DNA of 64,000 bases from JAKACA01 sp963769255 (GTDB taxonomy: Bacteria > Actinomycetota > Acidimicrobiia > Acidimicrobiales > Bog-793), in the NCBI GenBank assembly GCA_963769255.1, contig CAVYKV010000001.1, forward strand, positions 682,001-746,000, in the 5' to 3' direction. Numbering within the stretch: the stretch's first letter is position 1; every line of letters begins with the position of its first letter. The position numbers and the translations under genes are program-made. Positions 9,133-18,726 of this stretch are shown piece by piece. Under the pieces are notes generated by a model. That model had not been told where the DNA came from and did not search any database. It worked only from the letters and a program-made list of their open reading frames with translations.

Positions 9133-9951
9133 GTGCGGCTCGCCACCTGGAACGTCAACTCCTTGAAGGCGCGACTGCCGAAGGTGCTCGCCTGGCTGGA
9201 GTACACCCAGCCCGACGTGCTGTGCATGCAGGAGACGAAGCTCGCCGACGCCGCCTTCCCGACGATGCCCTTCGCCGCCCTCGGCTACCAGGTCGCCATG
9301 CATGGCGAGGGTCGTTGGAACGGCGTCGCCATCGCCTCGCGCGTGGGGTTGGAGGAGATCAGTCAGGGTTTCGTTTCGGGGGAGAGCGCCGGTGACGCCC
9401 CGGACGAGGCACGGCTCGTCACCGCAGTCTGTGCCGGTATCCGCGTCTCGAGCGTCTACGTCCCGAACGGCCGCTCCCTCGACAGCGAGCAGTACCCGCT
9501 CAAGCTCGCCTGGCTCGAGCGCTTGCGCCTCGACCTCACGAGCGGGCTGAGCCCGGAGACGCCCATCGCCATCTGCGGCGACTTCAACATCGCCCCGGAG
9601 GATCGCGACGTCTACGACCCGGCCAAGTTCGTCGGTGCCACCCACGTCAGCGAGCCGGAGCGCGCCGCCCTGCGTGCCCTCACCGACTGGGGACTGGCGG
9701 ACGCCTTCCGCTGTGTCTATCCGGACACCGGCAAGCTGTTCACCTGGTGGGACTACCGTGCCGGCGACTTCCACAACCATCGGGGCATGCGGATCGACCT
9801 CGTCCTCGTGTCGGCGCCCGTACGGGACGCCGTCTGCTACGCCCTCATCGACCGCGAGGCCCGCAAGGGGATCGGCAGCGAGGCGCCCCCGTCCGATCAC
9901 GCCCCGGTCTTCGTGGATCTCGACTGGGCGACCACCGTGGCGACCGCCTGA
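9133..9951 (+). CDS. xthA: Exodeoxyribonuclease III (AP endonuclease)
   Basis: Base-excision repair AP endonuclease / 3'-5' exonuclease of the ExoIII-like EEP superfamily, 272 residues. GTG 9133 begins VRLATWNVNSLKARLPKVL, the family N-terminus with metal-ligand Asn; MQETKL gives the metal-binding Glu; GDFNIAPEDRDV and the terminal SDHAPV give the catalytic Asp/Asn and Asp-His pair. Full length and intact. Placed 4 nt behind fabZ; the functional link to fatty acid synthesis is probably only positional. Confidence 0.93.
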   Translation: MRLATWNVNSLKARLPKVLAWLEYTQPDVLCMQETKLADAAFPTMPFAALGYQVAMHGEGRWNGVAIASRVGLEEISQGFVSGESAGDAPDEARLVTAVCAGIRVSSVYVPNGRSLDSEQYPLKLAWLERLRLDLTSGLSPETPIAICGDFNIAPEDRDVYDPAKFVGATHVSEPERAALRALTDWGLADAFRCVYPDTGKLFTWWDYRAGDFHNHRGMRIDLVLVSAPVRDAVCYALIDREARKGIGSEAPPSDHAPVFVDLDWATTVATA

Positions 9952-10283
9952 TCCCAGCTCGGCCGGGCGTGGCGGCTCGAGTTACGAAGTTCTCGAACGC
10001 CCAGGTCGTCCGACCTGCTCGAGGCGCACGGGGGATCCCCCTTCTGGGCCGGTAGATCGACTACAACGAGATCCGAGCACAACCAGCTCTCGGCCGGCCC
10101 AGCCCGTCGAGCCCGCCGGGGCCTGGTTCGCCGACCAAGCCGGGTTCCGCTGACGTGGTAACCTTCACTGAGAGTGAGCAGACTAGTGCGTAGAGCGCGC
10201 GACTGTGTTACCATGCGACGAGAGCGCTCTGGTCGCTCTGAGTCCTGGCCGGGCGAGGCGGCTGAGCGAGGGGTAGTAGCGGC
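9952..10283. other. 332-bp non-coding region upstream of prepilin operon A
   Basis: No convincing gene. It holds a perfect GGGGGATCCCCC palindrome (10030-10041), 9-bp arms CTGGGCCGG / CCGGCCCAG (10044-10052 and 10094-10102), TCACT-GAG-AGTGA (10165-10177) and AGAGCGCTCT (10221-10230). The last two lie close to the first prepilin gene and could be regulatory. No clear -35/-10 pair could be picked. Confidence 0.5.
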
Positions 10284-11814
10284 ATGCGGGTAGGAACCGA
10301 GGAAAGGTTCTGGAACGGCGGGCCCCGACTGTGGCGCGCCGTTCGCCGTCGTCTCCAGGAACGCAACGACGCCGGCATGTCGCTCATCGAGCTCATCGTG
10401 GCCGTGATCGTCATCGGGATCGTGATGTTGTCCGGCAGCATCGGCATCGACTACGCCCTGTCGAGTAGCAACGCCCAGCGCATCCGGGTCGAGGCGACAA
10501 GCCTCGCCGTCACGAACATGGAACGTGACGAGCAGCTCGCCGGCACGCTCGGGATCGGTACGACCACGAAGACCATGGTCATCAACTCGACGACGTTCAG
10601 CGTGGCGACGACCGTGTCGGTGCTCGACCAGAACGGCAGCCAGCTCACGACCGTGTGCACGACGAGCGGCGCCTCCGACTCCCAGCAGATCTTCCAGGTC
10701 AGCGTCAACGTCACCTGGCCTCACATGAACGGGACGCCGCCCATCCTGCAGTCGACGGAGGTGGCTCCAGGGCAGGCGAACGCCCTCGACCTCAGCAACG
10801 GCGAGATCGCCGTCCCGGTGGTAGGAGTCACATCGCAGCCCCTCACGACGCCGCTCAACTTCACCGTGACGCCCCAGTACATCGGCACGGGATCGGCGCC
10901 GGCCTACCCGACGCCGACCGGTGAGACGAATCCCTCCGGCACCGTGTTCAACACCGGCACCCAGGGCTGCGGTGTCGTGACGGGTCTGTCCACGAGCCCG
11001 CAGTGGAACTACGTCGTCACGCTCGTCAGCAACTCGAACTGGGTGTCGTCGAACGAGTTGAGCGACTCCAACGTGAACGGTTCCGCCACCGAGGACCCCA
11101 CTCAGACGTTGAGCGCCTTGGCGGGTCAGGTCAGCCGCGTGAACCCGGCGTTCCAGATGGCCCAAGGTGTCTCCACGACCTTCACGTTCCAGCCTGTCAC
11201 CTACGCCTGCGCCGGAGGCAATCCGGCGCCGAGCTGCTACTCGGCCACCGGGCCGGCCCCGGCCTCCCCGATGCCGTTGACCGTCGCGAACTCCTCCCTC
11301 ACGAACGGTCAGTACACCTTCGACACGCCCTCCTCCACGGAGCTCCTGTACCCCTACAGCAGCTACGACCTCTGGAGCGGCGACATGGCACAGAGCAACC
11401 CCGGAGCCACCAACGTCGGCCTGGGAACCCCCTTGTACCCCGGTACGACCAGCGAGACCCCCGGTCCGGTGGTGCTCACGTTGACGGGGAGCTCGACAGC
11501 GACCGCCAAGATCCCGACCTATGGCGCTCTCCATCCAGATCACGAGTGCCTGCGCCGGCGCCAGCCTCGTCGCCACCGAGCAGAGCGGGCAGGACATCGC
11601 CTACACGCTCAACGCGCCCGCCGGCGGCATCAGCGCATCGGGGATGCCGCTCGGCCAGTTCCACCTCTCGATCTCGGGCTCGGCCTGCTCGCTGACCTCT
11701 GCCAAGGGGCTCTATCTCTGGATCACCCCCCAGGGCATCTACCAGTCGGCGGCGACACAGACCAACCCGTACGCAGGCACGCTCGTGAGCGGAAACGTGG
11801 CGGTGACCGAATGA
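10284..11814 (+). CDS. Prepilin-like protein A1 (one frameshift)
   Basis: Type IV pilin-like/pseudopilin subunit. ATG 10284 gives a basic leader ending NDAG, then MSLIELIVAVIVIGIVML: a class III signal cut after Gly31 with the conserved Glu at +5 and a hydrophobic alpha-1 helix. The remaining about 475 residues are T/S/N/G-rich and suit an extracellular beta domain. Near 11520 the frame changes; the C-terminal part (11521-11814, ending SGNVAVTE) aligns with the C-terminus of B1 (both carry GxPLGQF), so it is one gene. Removing one G in TATGGCG rejoins the halves. First gene of a three-gene set; much longer than classical pilins (about 150 residues). Confidence 0.75.
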
Positions 11815-11848
11815 GGTCCCCGGCGCACCGTTGCGGGGGCACACGGCC

Positions 11849-12548
11849 ATGACGCTCAGCAGGGCACTCCACCGGCGAATGGAGCGGCGAGACGACAAGG
11901 GCATGACCCTGATCGAGCTCACCGTGACGCTGGCCCTCACCTCGATCGTCATGGCGATGGTGACCTACATCCTCGTCCAGATCCTGCAGGAGACCACGGG
12001 GGAAAGCGCCTCGGTGAAGGGTGTCGAACAGGCGCAGATCGCCGAGCGCACCTTCACGCAGTACCTGCGATCCGCCGTCTCGCTCGTCAACATCCAGACC
12101 AACGACCTCACCTTCACGTCCTATGCCGGGACGGCCAGCGGAGTCCCGCAGGTCGAGACGATCGAGGCGGAGCTGTGCGAGTCGGTGTCCTCCAACGTCG
12201 ACTATCTCGAGGTCATCTACGGCCTGTCCTCATCCTCCACCGGGGTGCACATCTGCAGCACGACGACGACGACGACGGTGGCGCTGCCGGCCAATGCTCG
12301 CCTCGTCGAGTCGTTCGACATCACGCCACCCACGGCCGGCAATGACATCTTCACGTACTACCAATACACAGGGACCGGCTTCACGCCAGTTCGCCTCGAC
12401 GAGTGCCGCTGCCGCCGATCCGTCGGCGGTGGGCGCCATCAAGGTGAACATCACGTTCCTGCCGCCCCCGGGCAGCATCACGAAGACGTACCACACCGAG
12501 CTCGGGACGACGCTCAACACCACCATCTTCCTCCGGAATTCGTCTTGA
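11849..12548 (+). CDS. PilW-like prepilin A2 (one frameshift)
   Basis: Second pseudopilin of operon A. ATG 11849 gives a short basic leader, cleavage after Gly18 (DDKG), then MTLIELTVTLALTSIVMAMV with Glu at +5. About 230 residues. Near 12388 coding sense passes to the next frame, which continues FASTSAAAADPSAVGAIK and ends TTIFLRNSS at 12548; dropping one G in CCAGTTC repairs it. A TTG at 11831 is an alternative upstream start, but ATG gives a normal leader. Starts 34 nt after A1 and ends 7 nt before A3. Minor pilin role is inferred from order and leader type. Confidence 0.72.
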
Positions 12549-12555
12549 GGTTCCC

Positions 12556-15022
12556 ATGAAACGAACCACTGCATCCATGACGAGGCGAGTTCGAGGCCTC
12601 TTCGCCAGTCGAGTCGCGGCGTTCCGCGCCGACCTCGAGACGGGCCAAGCCCTCGTTCTCGCCCTCATCGTCGTTCTCCTCGTCGGGCTGTTGCCGGCAG
12701 CCATCCTCACGAGCCTGAACCAAGAGATGCCGATGGCGACGGAGGCGATCAACTACGAAGGCGCCCTGGCGGCGGCCGAGGCCGGCGTGCAGGAATACGC
12801 CAACCTGCTCGACCAGTACCCCGGCTACTACGACTTCGCGGCCAAGGCGGGCGGGGCGAACTCGACGAACGATCCCGGCCTGCCGGGTGGGCCCAACACC
12901 GCCCTCGGCGCCTGGGCGGCCGTGGCGGGAACGAACCCTCCCGAGTACGACACCTACTACCCCGACACCTCCGAGCTGACGCAGTCGAGCTCGGCGACGA
13001 ACCCCTTCGGCGGTGACGTCTTGCTCATCGTCACGGGAAAGGCCGGGACCGGTCCGACCACACAGTACCGGCGTGTCGAGGCGGCCTTCAGCCTGAGCGG
13101 CGTCCTGACCGACGTCTACTGGTCGAACTACGAGCAGCCGAACTCCGGCGACCTCGACCAGTGGCAGAACACCTATACACACCAACGGAAGTGGTCCGCT
13201 GACCTCCGGCGCGGACGAATACGACGAGGCCACCTTGTTCACCCCGTCGGCCTTCACGACCGCCACCGGTGTCGCCTCGGAGCCGTATGCGACGGCCCTC
13301 TGCCAGTACGACGCCGACCAGCCGAACACCTTCGTCGACTGGTACAGCCAGAACGTGGCGTCCCTCGGCCCGCTGCCGGGCTACCCGAACCTCGGTGCCT
13401 ACAGCACCACGAACCCGTACTACGGGCCCTGGTACGGAACCTTCCCCGACCCCGCCAACTCGTCGTACCAGTTCGGAACGGCCCCGAGCACCGGCTTCAA
13501 CAACGGTGACCAGAGCGCCTGCAACACGAACTACTGGATCACCGGTGACATCTTCAACGGCCCGGTGTACTCACAAGACGAGCTCACCACCTGCGGCACC
13601 CCGGCCTTCACCGGGTCAGGGGCGGCTCCCAACCTCACGACGGCCGTTCCTGCCAACTTCGCTTTCCCGGCGACGTCGACAGTCGGCTGGCCGGGCGCGA
13701 AGGCTCCGAAGCTCGTCGGCGGGGTGTGGGAGAGCAATCCCTACGGCTACAACTGGGATCCCTGGAAAGACTGCGGCGGGGGGACAGGTGTGACTCCGCC
13801 CCCGGCGGGGACCAGCCCCAGCTTCACGTCCAACCCGGCCATCGACTTCGGCGTCTCGCAGTCGCTCCCGAGCGCCAACACGGCGCTCCTCAACGAGATC
13901 GAGAGCGGGACGGTGGCCGGCTGCGTGTACACGGGCCCGACCATGATCCGCTTCTCCTACAACACGAGCACGCAGGCCGAGACGATGGACGTCTGGAGCC
14001 CGCTCACGAAGCAGACCTACGGCATCAACTCTCCGAACGCCACGGCCATCGACACCGCCGACGGGGTCAATTGCGGCTACACCTCCACGACCGGATTCCA
14101 GGACCTCTGCGCCGGCAACTCCGGCTGCACCTCGAGCAACACCCAGGTGCAGGGTTCGGGCGCCGGCACCGTGCAGGCCGGTGACTTCGCCCAGGTTCCC
14201 ATCACGACGAACATGGTCATCGCCGTCCAGGGCGCCCCGTCCGGGACCGACCCGAACGCCTGGAGCACCCTTCCCGCCGCCGAGTCGAATGCGACCATCT
14301 CCGGTTGTATCGACCCCTGGGTGAATCCTGACTCACCCTCCTCCAGCGCGACGCCAAGCGGGACCTGCGTCGAGGGCGACGCCATCATCTCCGGCGCCGT
14401 CTCCTACCAGACCACCATCTCGGCCGCCAACGACATCGTCGTCGCCCGCAGCGTCGTCTACGGCTGCGCCGTCAACAGCAGTGGCACCTACCAGAACAAC
14501 CTCTCGAGCTGCTCCGGCTCGGCCGACGTGCTCGGCCTCATCGCCAAGAACGACATCTGGATGGCTCGGCCCTCACTGACGACATCGACGGCGTGCGCCG
14601 ACGACTATGACATGTCCGCCACCTCTGTCGCCTGGAGCGACATGATCCCGACGAACTGCATCGTGCACAACCCGATCATCGACGCCGCCACGGCGGCCCT
14701 CACGGGGTTCTTCGAGGTGGAGTATTGGCGGGAGGGCTCCAACAACGGCACCCTCTCCTTCAACGGATCCGACGCCGTCAACAACGCCGGCCAGTTCGGC
14801 ACGTTCTCCGGCTCCACGTTGAACAGTGGATACCTGCTCGACCTGAACTACGACAGCCGTCTCGTCGCCGACCCCCCACCCCAGTACCTGCCGGCGACGG
14901 ACAGCGTGTGGAAGGAAGCCGGCTGGGTGACCTGCGCCAGCACGATCCCGAACCCGTACACGAGCGGCTACCCGAGCGGCAGCCCGGGCTGCAGCGCACT
15001 GCCGAACACCTACGCGCCGTGA
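12556..15022 (+). CDS. PilX-like membrane-anchored protein A3 (one frameshift)
   Basis: Long (about 820 residues) surface protein. N-terminus from ATG 12556 is basic, followed by one hydrophobic segment (GQALVLALIVVLLVGLLP) and ALAAAEAGVQEY, the PilX-type start. It lacks the Glu+5 of a standard prepilin. The body is S/T/G/N-rich; VLGLIAKNDIWMARP resembles the DUF7305 region of pilus-assembly proteins (from memory). Coding sense changes frame between about 13175 and 13205 and then runs intact to 15022. Several Cys pairs suggest extracytoplasmic disulfides. Paralogue of B3. Confidence 0.7.
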
Positions 15023-15590
15023 GTCGAGGCGGCTCGTCCGCGCTCTGAGCAGTAACGCCCTGCCCCGGGCGGCGGGCGTCCGGCGGCAAACGCCGTATCA
15101 GCCGACCGGTACGACCCGAGCTGATCGGTCCGGCGTCCTCGTAGCCCTGGCGGACACCCTGCCCGGCGCGACGCTCGAGCTGCTCGGGCTCGTACAGCAT
15201 CCAGTAGGCGTTGCGGGCGTGCTTTCGTGCCCGCGCCTCCCCGACGGGAACGAGCCGCTCGGGATCGTCCTCCTCTGTCTCGTGCACGAAGACCTCGAGG
15301 ATGTGGGTGGAGGTGAGGAGCTGCGCCATCATGATCCCCTGCGAGGCCTCGTGGGCGCAGACCTGGTCGATGGCCGCCCTGCCCGGCATCCCGAGGGCGA
15401 GCAGGATGGCGCAGCCTTCACGTTCCACGAGACGCTTGCAGGCGACGGCGAGATCCTTGAAACCCGGCACCGTCCGCCTCACGATCTCGAACCGCTCCCC
15501 GTAGCCGTCGCACGATCGCAGCTCGTCGGCGGCGTACCCGCCGAGGTCGATGCGGGCGAACATGGTGTCGACGATTCCGATCCGATCCAT
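14778..15590 (-). CDS. ribC: Archaeal-type riboflavin synthase (RibC)
   Basis: Last step of riboflavin synthesis: dismutation of two 6,7-dimethyl-8-ribityllumazine molecules. ATG 15590 gives MDRIGIVDTMFARIDLGG; RRTVPGFKDLAVACKRL, ALGMPGRAAIDQVCAHEA and THILEVFVHE match the archaeal RibC family (lumazine-synthase-like fold), not the two-domain bacterial RibE. The family part ends with GYEDAGPIS near 15125; the frame as read continues 115 low-complexity residues to 14778, under the 3' end of A3. In the next frame a TGA appears about 20 nt after GPIS (near 15100), so the true protein is probably about 160 residues and one base is wrong or mutated. Convergent with prepilin operon A. Confidence 0.85.
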   Translation of the reverse strand: MDRIGIVDTMFARIDLGGYAADELRSCDGYGERFEIVRRTVPGFKDLAVACKRLVEREGCAILLALGMPGRAAIDQVCAHEASQGIMMAQLLTSTHILEVFVHETEEDDPERLVPVGEARARKHARNAYWMLYEPEQLERRAGQGVRQGYEDAGPISSGRTGRLIRRLPPDARRPGQGVTAQSADEPPRLTARRCSAVRCSPGCRSGSRSCTGSGSCWRRSPSRLPSTRCPSPAGTGVGGRRRDGCRSSGRAGIHCSTWSRRTCRTGRRC

Positions 15591-15829
15591 GAGCCCATCC
15601 TGCCAGGAGACGCCGTCACGCCCGGTCGGATGAGACGCTCCGGGGGCCAGATTTGTCGTCGGGTCCGACGACACGTTGAGCGGTCAGGCGATCACGAGTG
15701 GTGGGAGTTTGGCGACTGTCGTCGGGTCGGCTGACACGTTGTGCGGTCGGGCAATCACCACTTGTGGGATCCGGAACGCCCCGCTTGCGGACGTGATCTA
15801 ATGACCCTCGCACGGCTCAGCGGGACCTC
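15591..15829. other. Intergenic region between ribC and prepilin operon B
   Basis: 239 bp without a gene, lying between two divergent starts (ribC to the left, B1 to the right). It contains the tandem repeat and the palindrome described separately. A well-formed promoter for B1 could not be picked by eye. Confidence 0.5.
15655..15770. repeat. Two-copy direct repeat with a perfect 9-bp-arm palindrome
   Basis: Copies of about 52 bp start at 15655 and 15718 (period 63), both beginning GTCGTCGGGTC and sharing GACACGTTG and GCGGTC segments. The first copy includes TGTCGTCGG-GT-CCGACGACA (15654-15673), a 20-nt inverted repeat; the second keeps only a degenerate version. Position between two divergent genes suggests tandem operators for a regulator, or remnants of a repeat family. 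Confidence 0.7.
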
Positions 15830-17448
15830 ATGGAAGGGCCGGGAATCATGGTGGAGCAGGCGAGGGAAGGGCGGTCTCAGCCGTCGGCAGCGTCGGGAGA
15901 CGAGGCTACTCGCACGCGCCCCGAAGTCGGTGGATTTCGGGGTTCGACTGAGCTGGAAGGCCGGGCGGCGGAGCGCCCCGGACGCCGTCGCTTCGACGAG
16001 CGCGGCTTCAGCCTCGTCGAGGTGCTGGTCGCCGTCGTCCTGCTCGCACTCGTCGTCGGCCCCGGTCAGCTACGTCCTCATCACGACGCTCAAGAGCGTC
16101 GAAAATCTACCACATGCGGTGCCGAGGCGACCGACCTCGCCACGCAGGCGCTCGAGACGGCGGAGTACCAGACCGCCAACGGCGTCAACCCGACCTCGGG
16201 CACGACGACCACCACGCAGAACTCGGGTGGCGACCCGCTTCAAGGTCTCCGTCACCTTCCAGCTCGTTGCCGGCAGCGGGCGCCTCCCGACGCTCTGCAC
16301 CGGCCGCGCCGGCACGACGTCGAGCAAAATCTGGTCCGTCAATGCCGACGTGTCGTGGGGAGAGGGCACGGAGGGCGAGGTCGTCGAGACGACGCTCGTG
16401 TCGCCCTCCTACGCCGATCTTGGCGGACATCAATGCCGCCGAGATGGCCGTACCCGTCTACAACCAGTTGAGAACCTCGAGACGGCCACTCCGATCAACA
16501 TCACCGTGCAGGGTTCGTGCAACGGGGGCTGCGGGACCATCCCGGGCAACGAGGACGCTCAGCGAGTCGGCCAACACCGGGACGTCGGGCTGCGCCGTCT
16601 TCCCCGAACCTCTTCGCCGGCAACAGCGTGACCTACACGATCACCGCCTCGTCGAATCCGGGCTTCGTCGATCCGAACGAGCTCTCCGACAACGTCACGT
16701 CGCCCGGCGATCCGGTCAGAACCGGTGTCACCGTACAGCCCAACCAGGTCACGATCCTGTCGTCGCCCTTCATCCTCGCAGCAGGCGCCACGGCCACCGT
16801 TCAGTTCCAGACCATGGCCTTCGCGGGGGGGAATTCGAGCGTCGGTGCCCCGCCGCCTACCTACCCATCTCCGTCGAGAGCTCGACACTTCTGTGCAACA
16901 GCATCGGCCAGGAGACCTGTGTCCTTGGGGACGGGACGTCCGTCAACGGATTCAACACGGCGACCCCGCAGACGGCTCTCCTCTTCCCAGGTCCGTCGAC
17001 GAACCCCAATTACACGGCGTGGGCGGGCGACCAGTCCGACAGCGCCCCGGCGAGTGGCTTCTACGGGACTGACGTCGCCACGAGCTTCCTGGCCACTTCC
17101 GGCGCCCCTGTGACGGTGACCCTGCCCGTGTACCCACTCACTCTGACCGTCACCGTGAAGTCCGACGCAGGTACCCTCAACTCCCTCACAGCGACCGATG
17201 CCGGCGGCGGGGACACGCTCACCCTCAATGGCGTGAAGAGCGGGACAAGCGCCACCGGCATCCCGCTCGGCCAGTTCGAGCTCGGTGCGGCGGCGACAGG
17301 AAGCAACCACACCGTGAGCTCGGGAGGAAACAGCCCGGTGTATGTCTGGATGCTGACGAATGGTTATTGCGAGTCCTCCTCGGCGATGTCGCAGCCGTGC
17401 ACGGGGTCGGCTATCAAGACGGCCGCTCTGGCGGTGCAGGTCGGATGA
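15830..17448 (+). pseudogene. Prepilin-like gene B1, many frame changes
   Basis: Paralogue of A1. Starts at ATG 15830 (ATG 15848 possible) with a basic leader, then ERG/FSLVEVLVAVVLLALVV: class III signal with Glu+5. From there coding sense jumps frames at about 16058, 16102, 16225, 16425, 16475, 16550, 16605 and 16855, after which an intact stretch (YLPISVESSTLLCNSIG through ALAVQVG) runs to the TGA at 17448. Recovered sequence has no in-frame stops and keeps high third-position GC. Each step is reparable by one added or removed G. Either recently decayed or mis-sequenced. Overlaps B2 by 4 nt (ATGA). Confidence 0.7.
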
Positions 17449-18726
17449 ACCCCGTTCTGCGAGTCGCTCGGAGTTGTGCGAAGCGAGCCGGTCGGCGGTG
17501 GCGCAGCGACACGAGGGACGACGGCCTCACGCTCGTGGAGGTGCTCGTCACGGTTGCCGTGACGGGGATCATCCTTCCCGTCATCGTCCTCCTCGTCGTC
17601 AGCCTCGTGCGAGCCAACGTCAATGTGGGGAACACGATGACGGGCGTCCAACAGGACGAGATGGCCGGAGAGGCCCTCCTGCAATACCTCCACGGCACGA
17701 CCGTCATCCTGCCCGGGCTCCAACGCCACGACCCTGAACGCCAGCATCCTCGCCGGCTTCACGCAGAGCTCCTACACAGCGAGCACCGCCACGCTGAATG
17801 CCGTCCTGACGAACTCATGCAACCCGAACGTCGACGCCACTTCATCACGACGCTCACGCCGGACGGCAGCGCCTCGGGGAGCACGGTGAGCACCTACGAC
17901 GCCCTCAACTCGACGTCGGTCTTCACCTACTACTACAACAACGGTGCGTTCGGGGCTCACCTCGACCAACGCACCCACCAACGCCATTCTGAGCGAGATC
18001 GTCGCCGTCGCGGTGAGCGTGACCTTCCTGGCGGGTCCCCACACGCCCTCGGCAGGTTACCAGTCCGTGCGGTCCACCAACTTCGACACGACGGTCTACC
18101 TGCAGAACGCCTCGGGAGATCCCTCTCCGGGCACGACGACATCCATCGCGGCACCGAGCAACCCGACGAGCGGCTCGTCGGTGACGCTGACGGCGACGGT
18201 GAGCCCGACGCCGGACGGCGGGCACCGTCACCTTTTCCGTCACGTACAACGGCGCCGCTGACACGTGTGCGCCATCCCGGTAGACGTCAGTACCACCACC
18301 GGGACGGCCACCTGCACCTTTACCCCGACGCTCGACGGGCACGTACGCGTCAGCGGCGACGTTTTCGGGGACGAGCGACTTCCAGCCGTCGACGTCGCTC
18401 GACGACAACCTTCGTGATCCCCACGACCGACCACGACGACGCTCAGCTGCACGGGTACCGCGGCCGGCAACAACAGCTCGATCGCCTGCACCGCCACCGT
18501 GTCCCCAATTCCCGACGGCGGAACAGTGACCTTCACAGAGACCCACAGTTCGGCAGCAGCAGGTCCTCTGGCCAGATCAGCCTTTCCGGCACCGGAACGG
18601 CGTCGTACACCTTTACCGGTCTGTCGAGCAGCACGAGCTACACGGTCACGGCGCAGTACTCGGGTTCCTCTGGACGGTCTGTACGAGCCGTCGACTTCGA
18701 ACCAATGGGGTCCCAACAAGCCATGA
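17445..18726 (+). pseudogene. PilW-like prepilin gene B2 with Ig-like repeats, many frame changes
   Basis: ATG 17445 gives MNPVLRVARSCAKRAG, a leader ending RDDG and then LTLVEVLVTVAVTGIILPV (Glu+5). Frame moves near 17715, 17843, 17950, 18218, 18270, 18340, 18400 and 18425, and again at the 3' end. Read piecewise, the C-terminal half holds two bacterial Ig-like (Big-type) units with the signature TLTATVSPTPDGGTVTF and ATVSPIPDGGTVTFTE, which A2 does not have. The most sensible end is the TGA at 18724-18726, which overlaps the ATG at 18723 of B3 in the same ATGA arrangement as B1/B2. Function as a surface-exposed pseudopilin is inferred. Confidence 0.65.

Noticed and set aside
3288..9227. Nearly 2000-codon open frame on the minus strand opposite kgd and neighbours
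   Set aside because: It is the reverse-frame shadow of GC-rich codons; low-complexity translation, no domain, and the opposite strand holds clear conserved genes.
10030..10041. GGGGGATCCCCC palindrome as a terminator of xthA
   Set aside because: No loop and no U-tract, about 80 bp after the stop; a perfect palindrome without spacer does not form an RNA hairpin.
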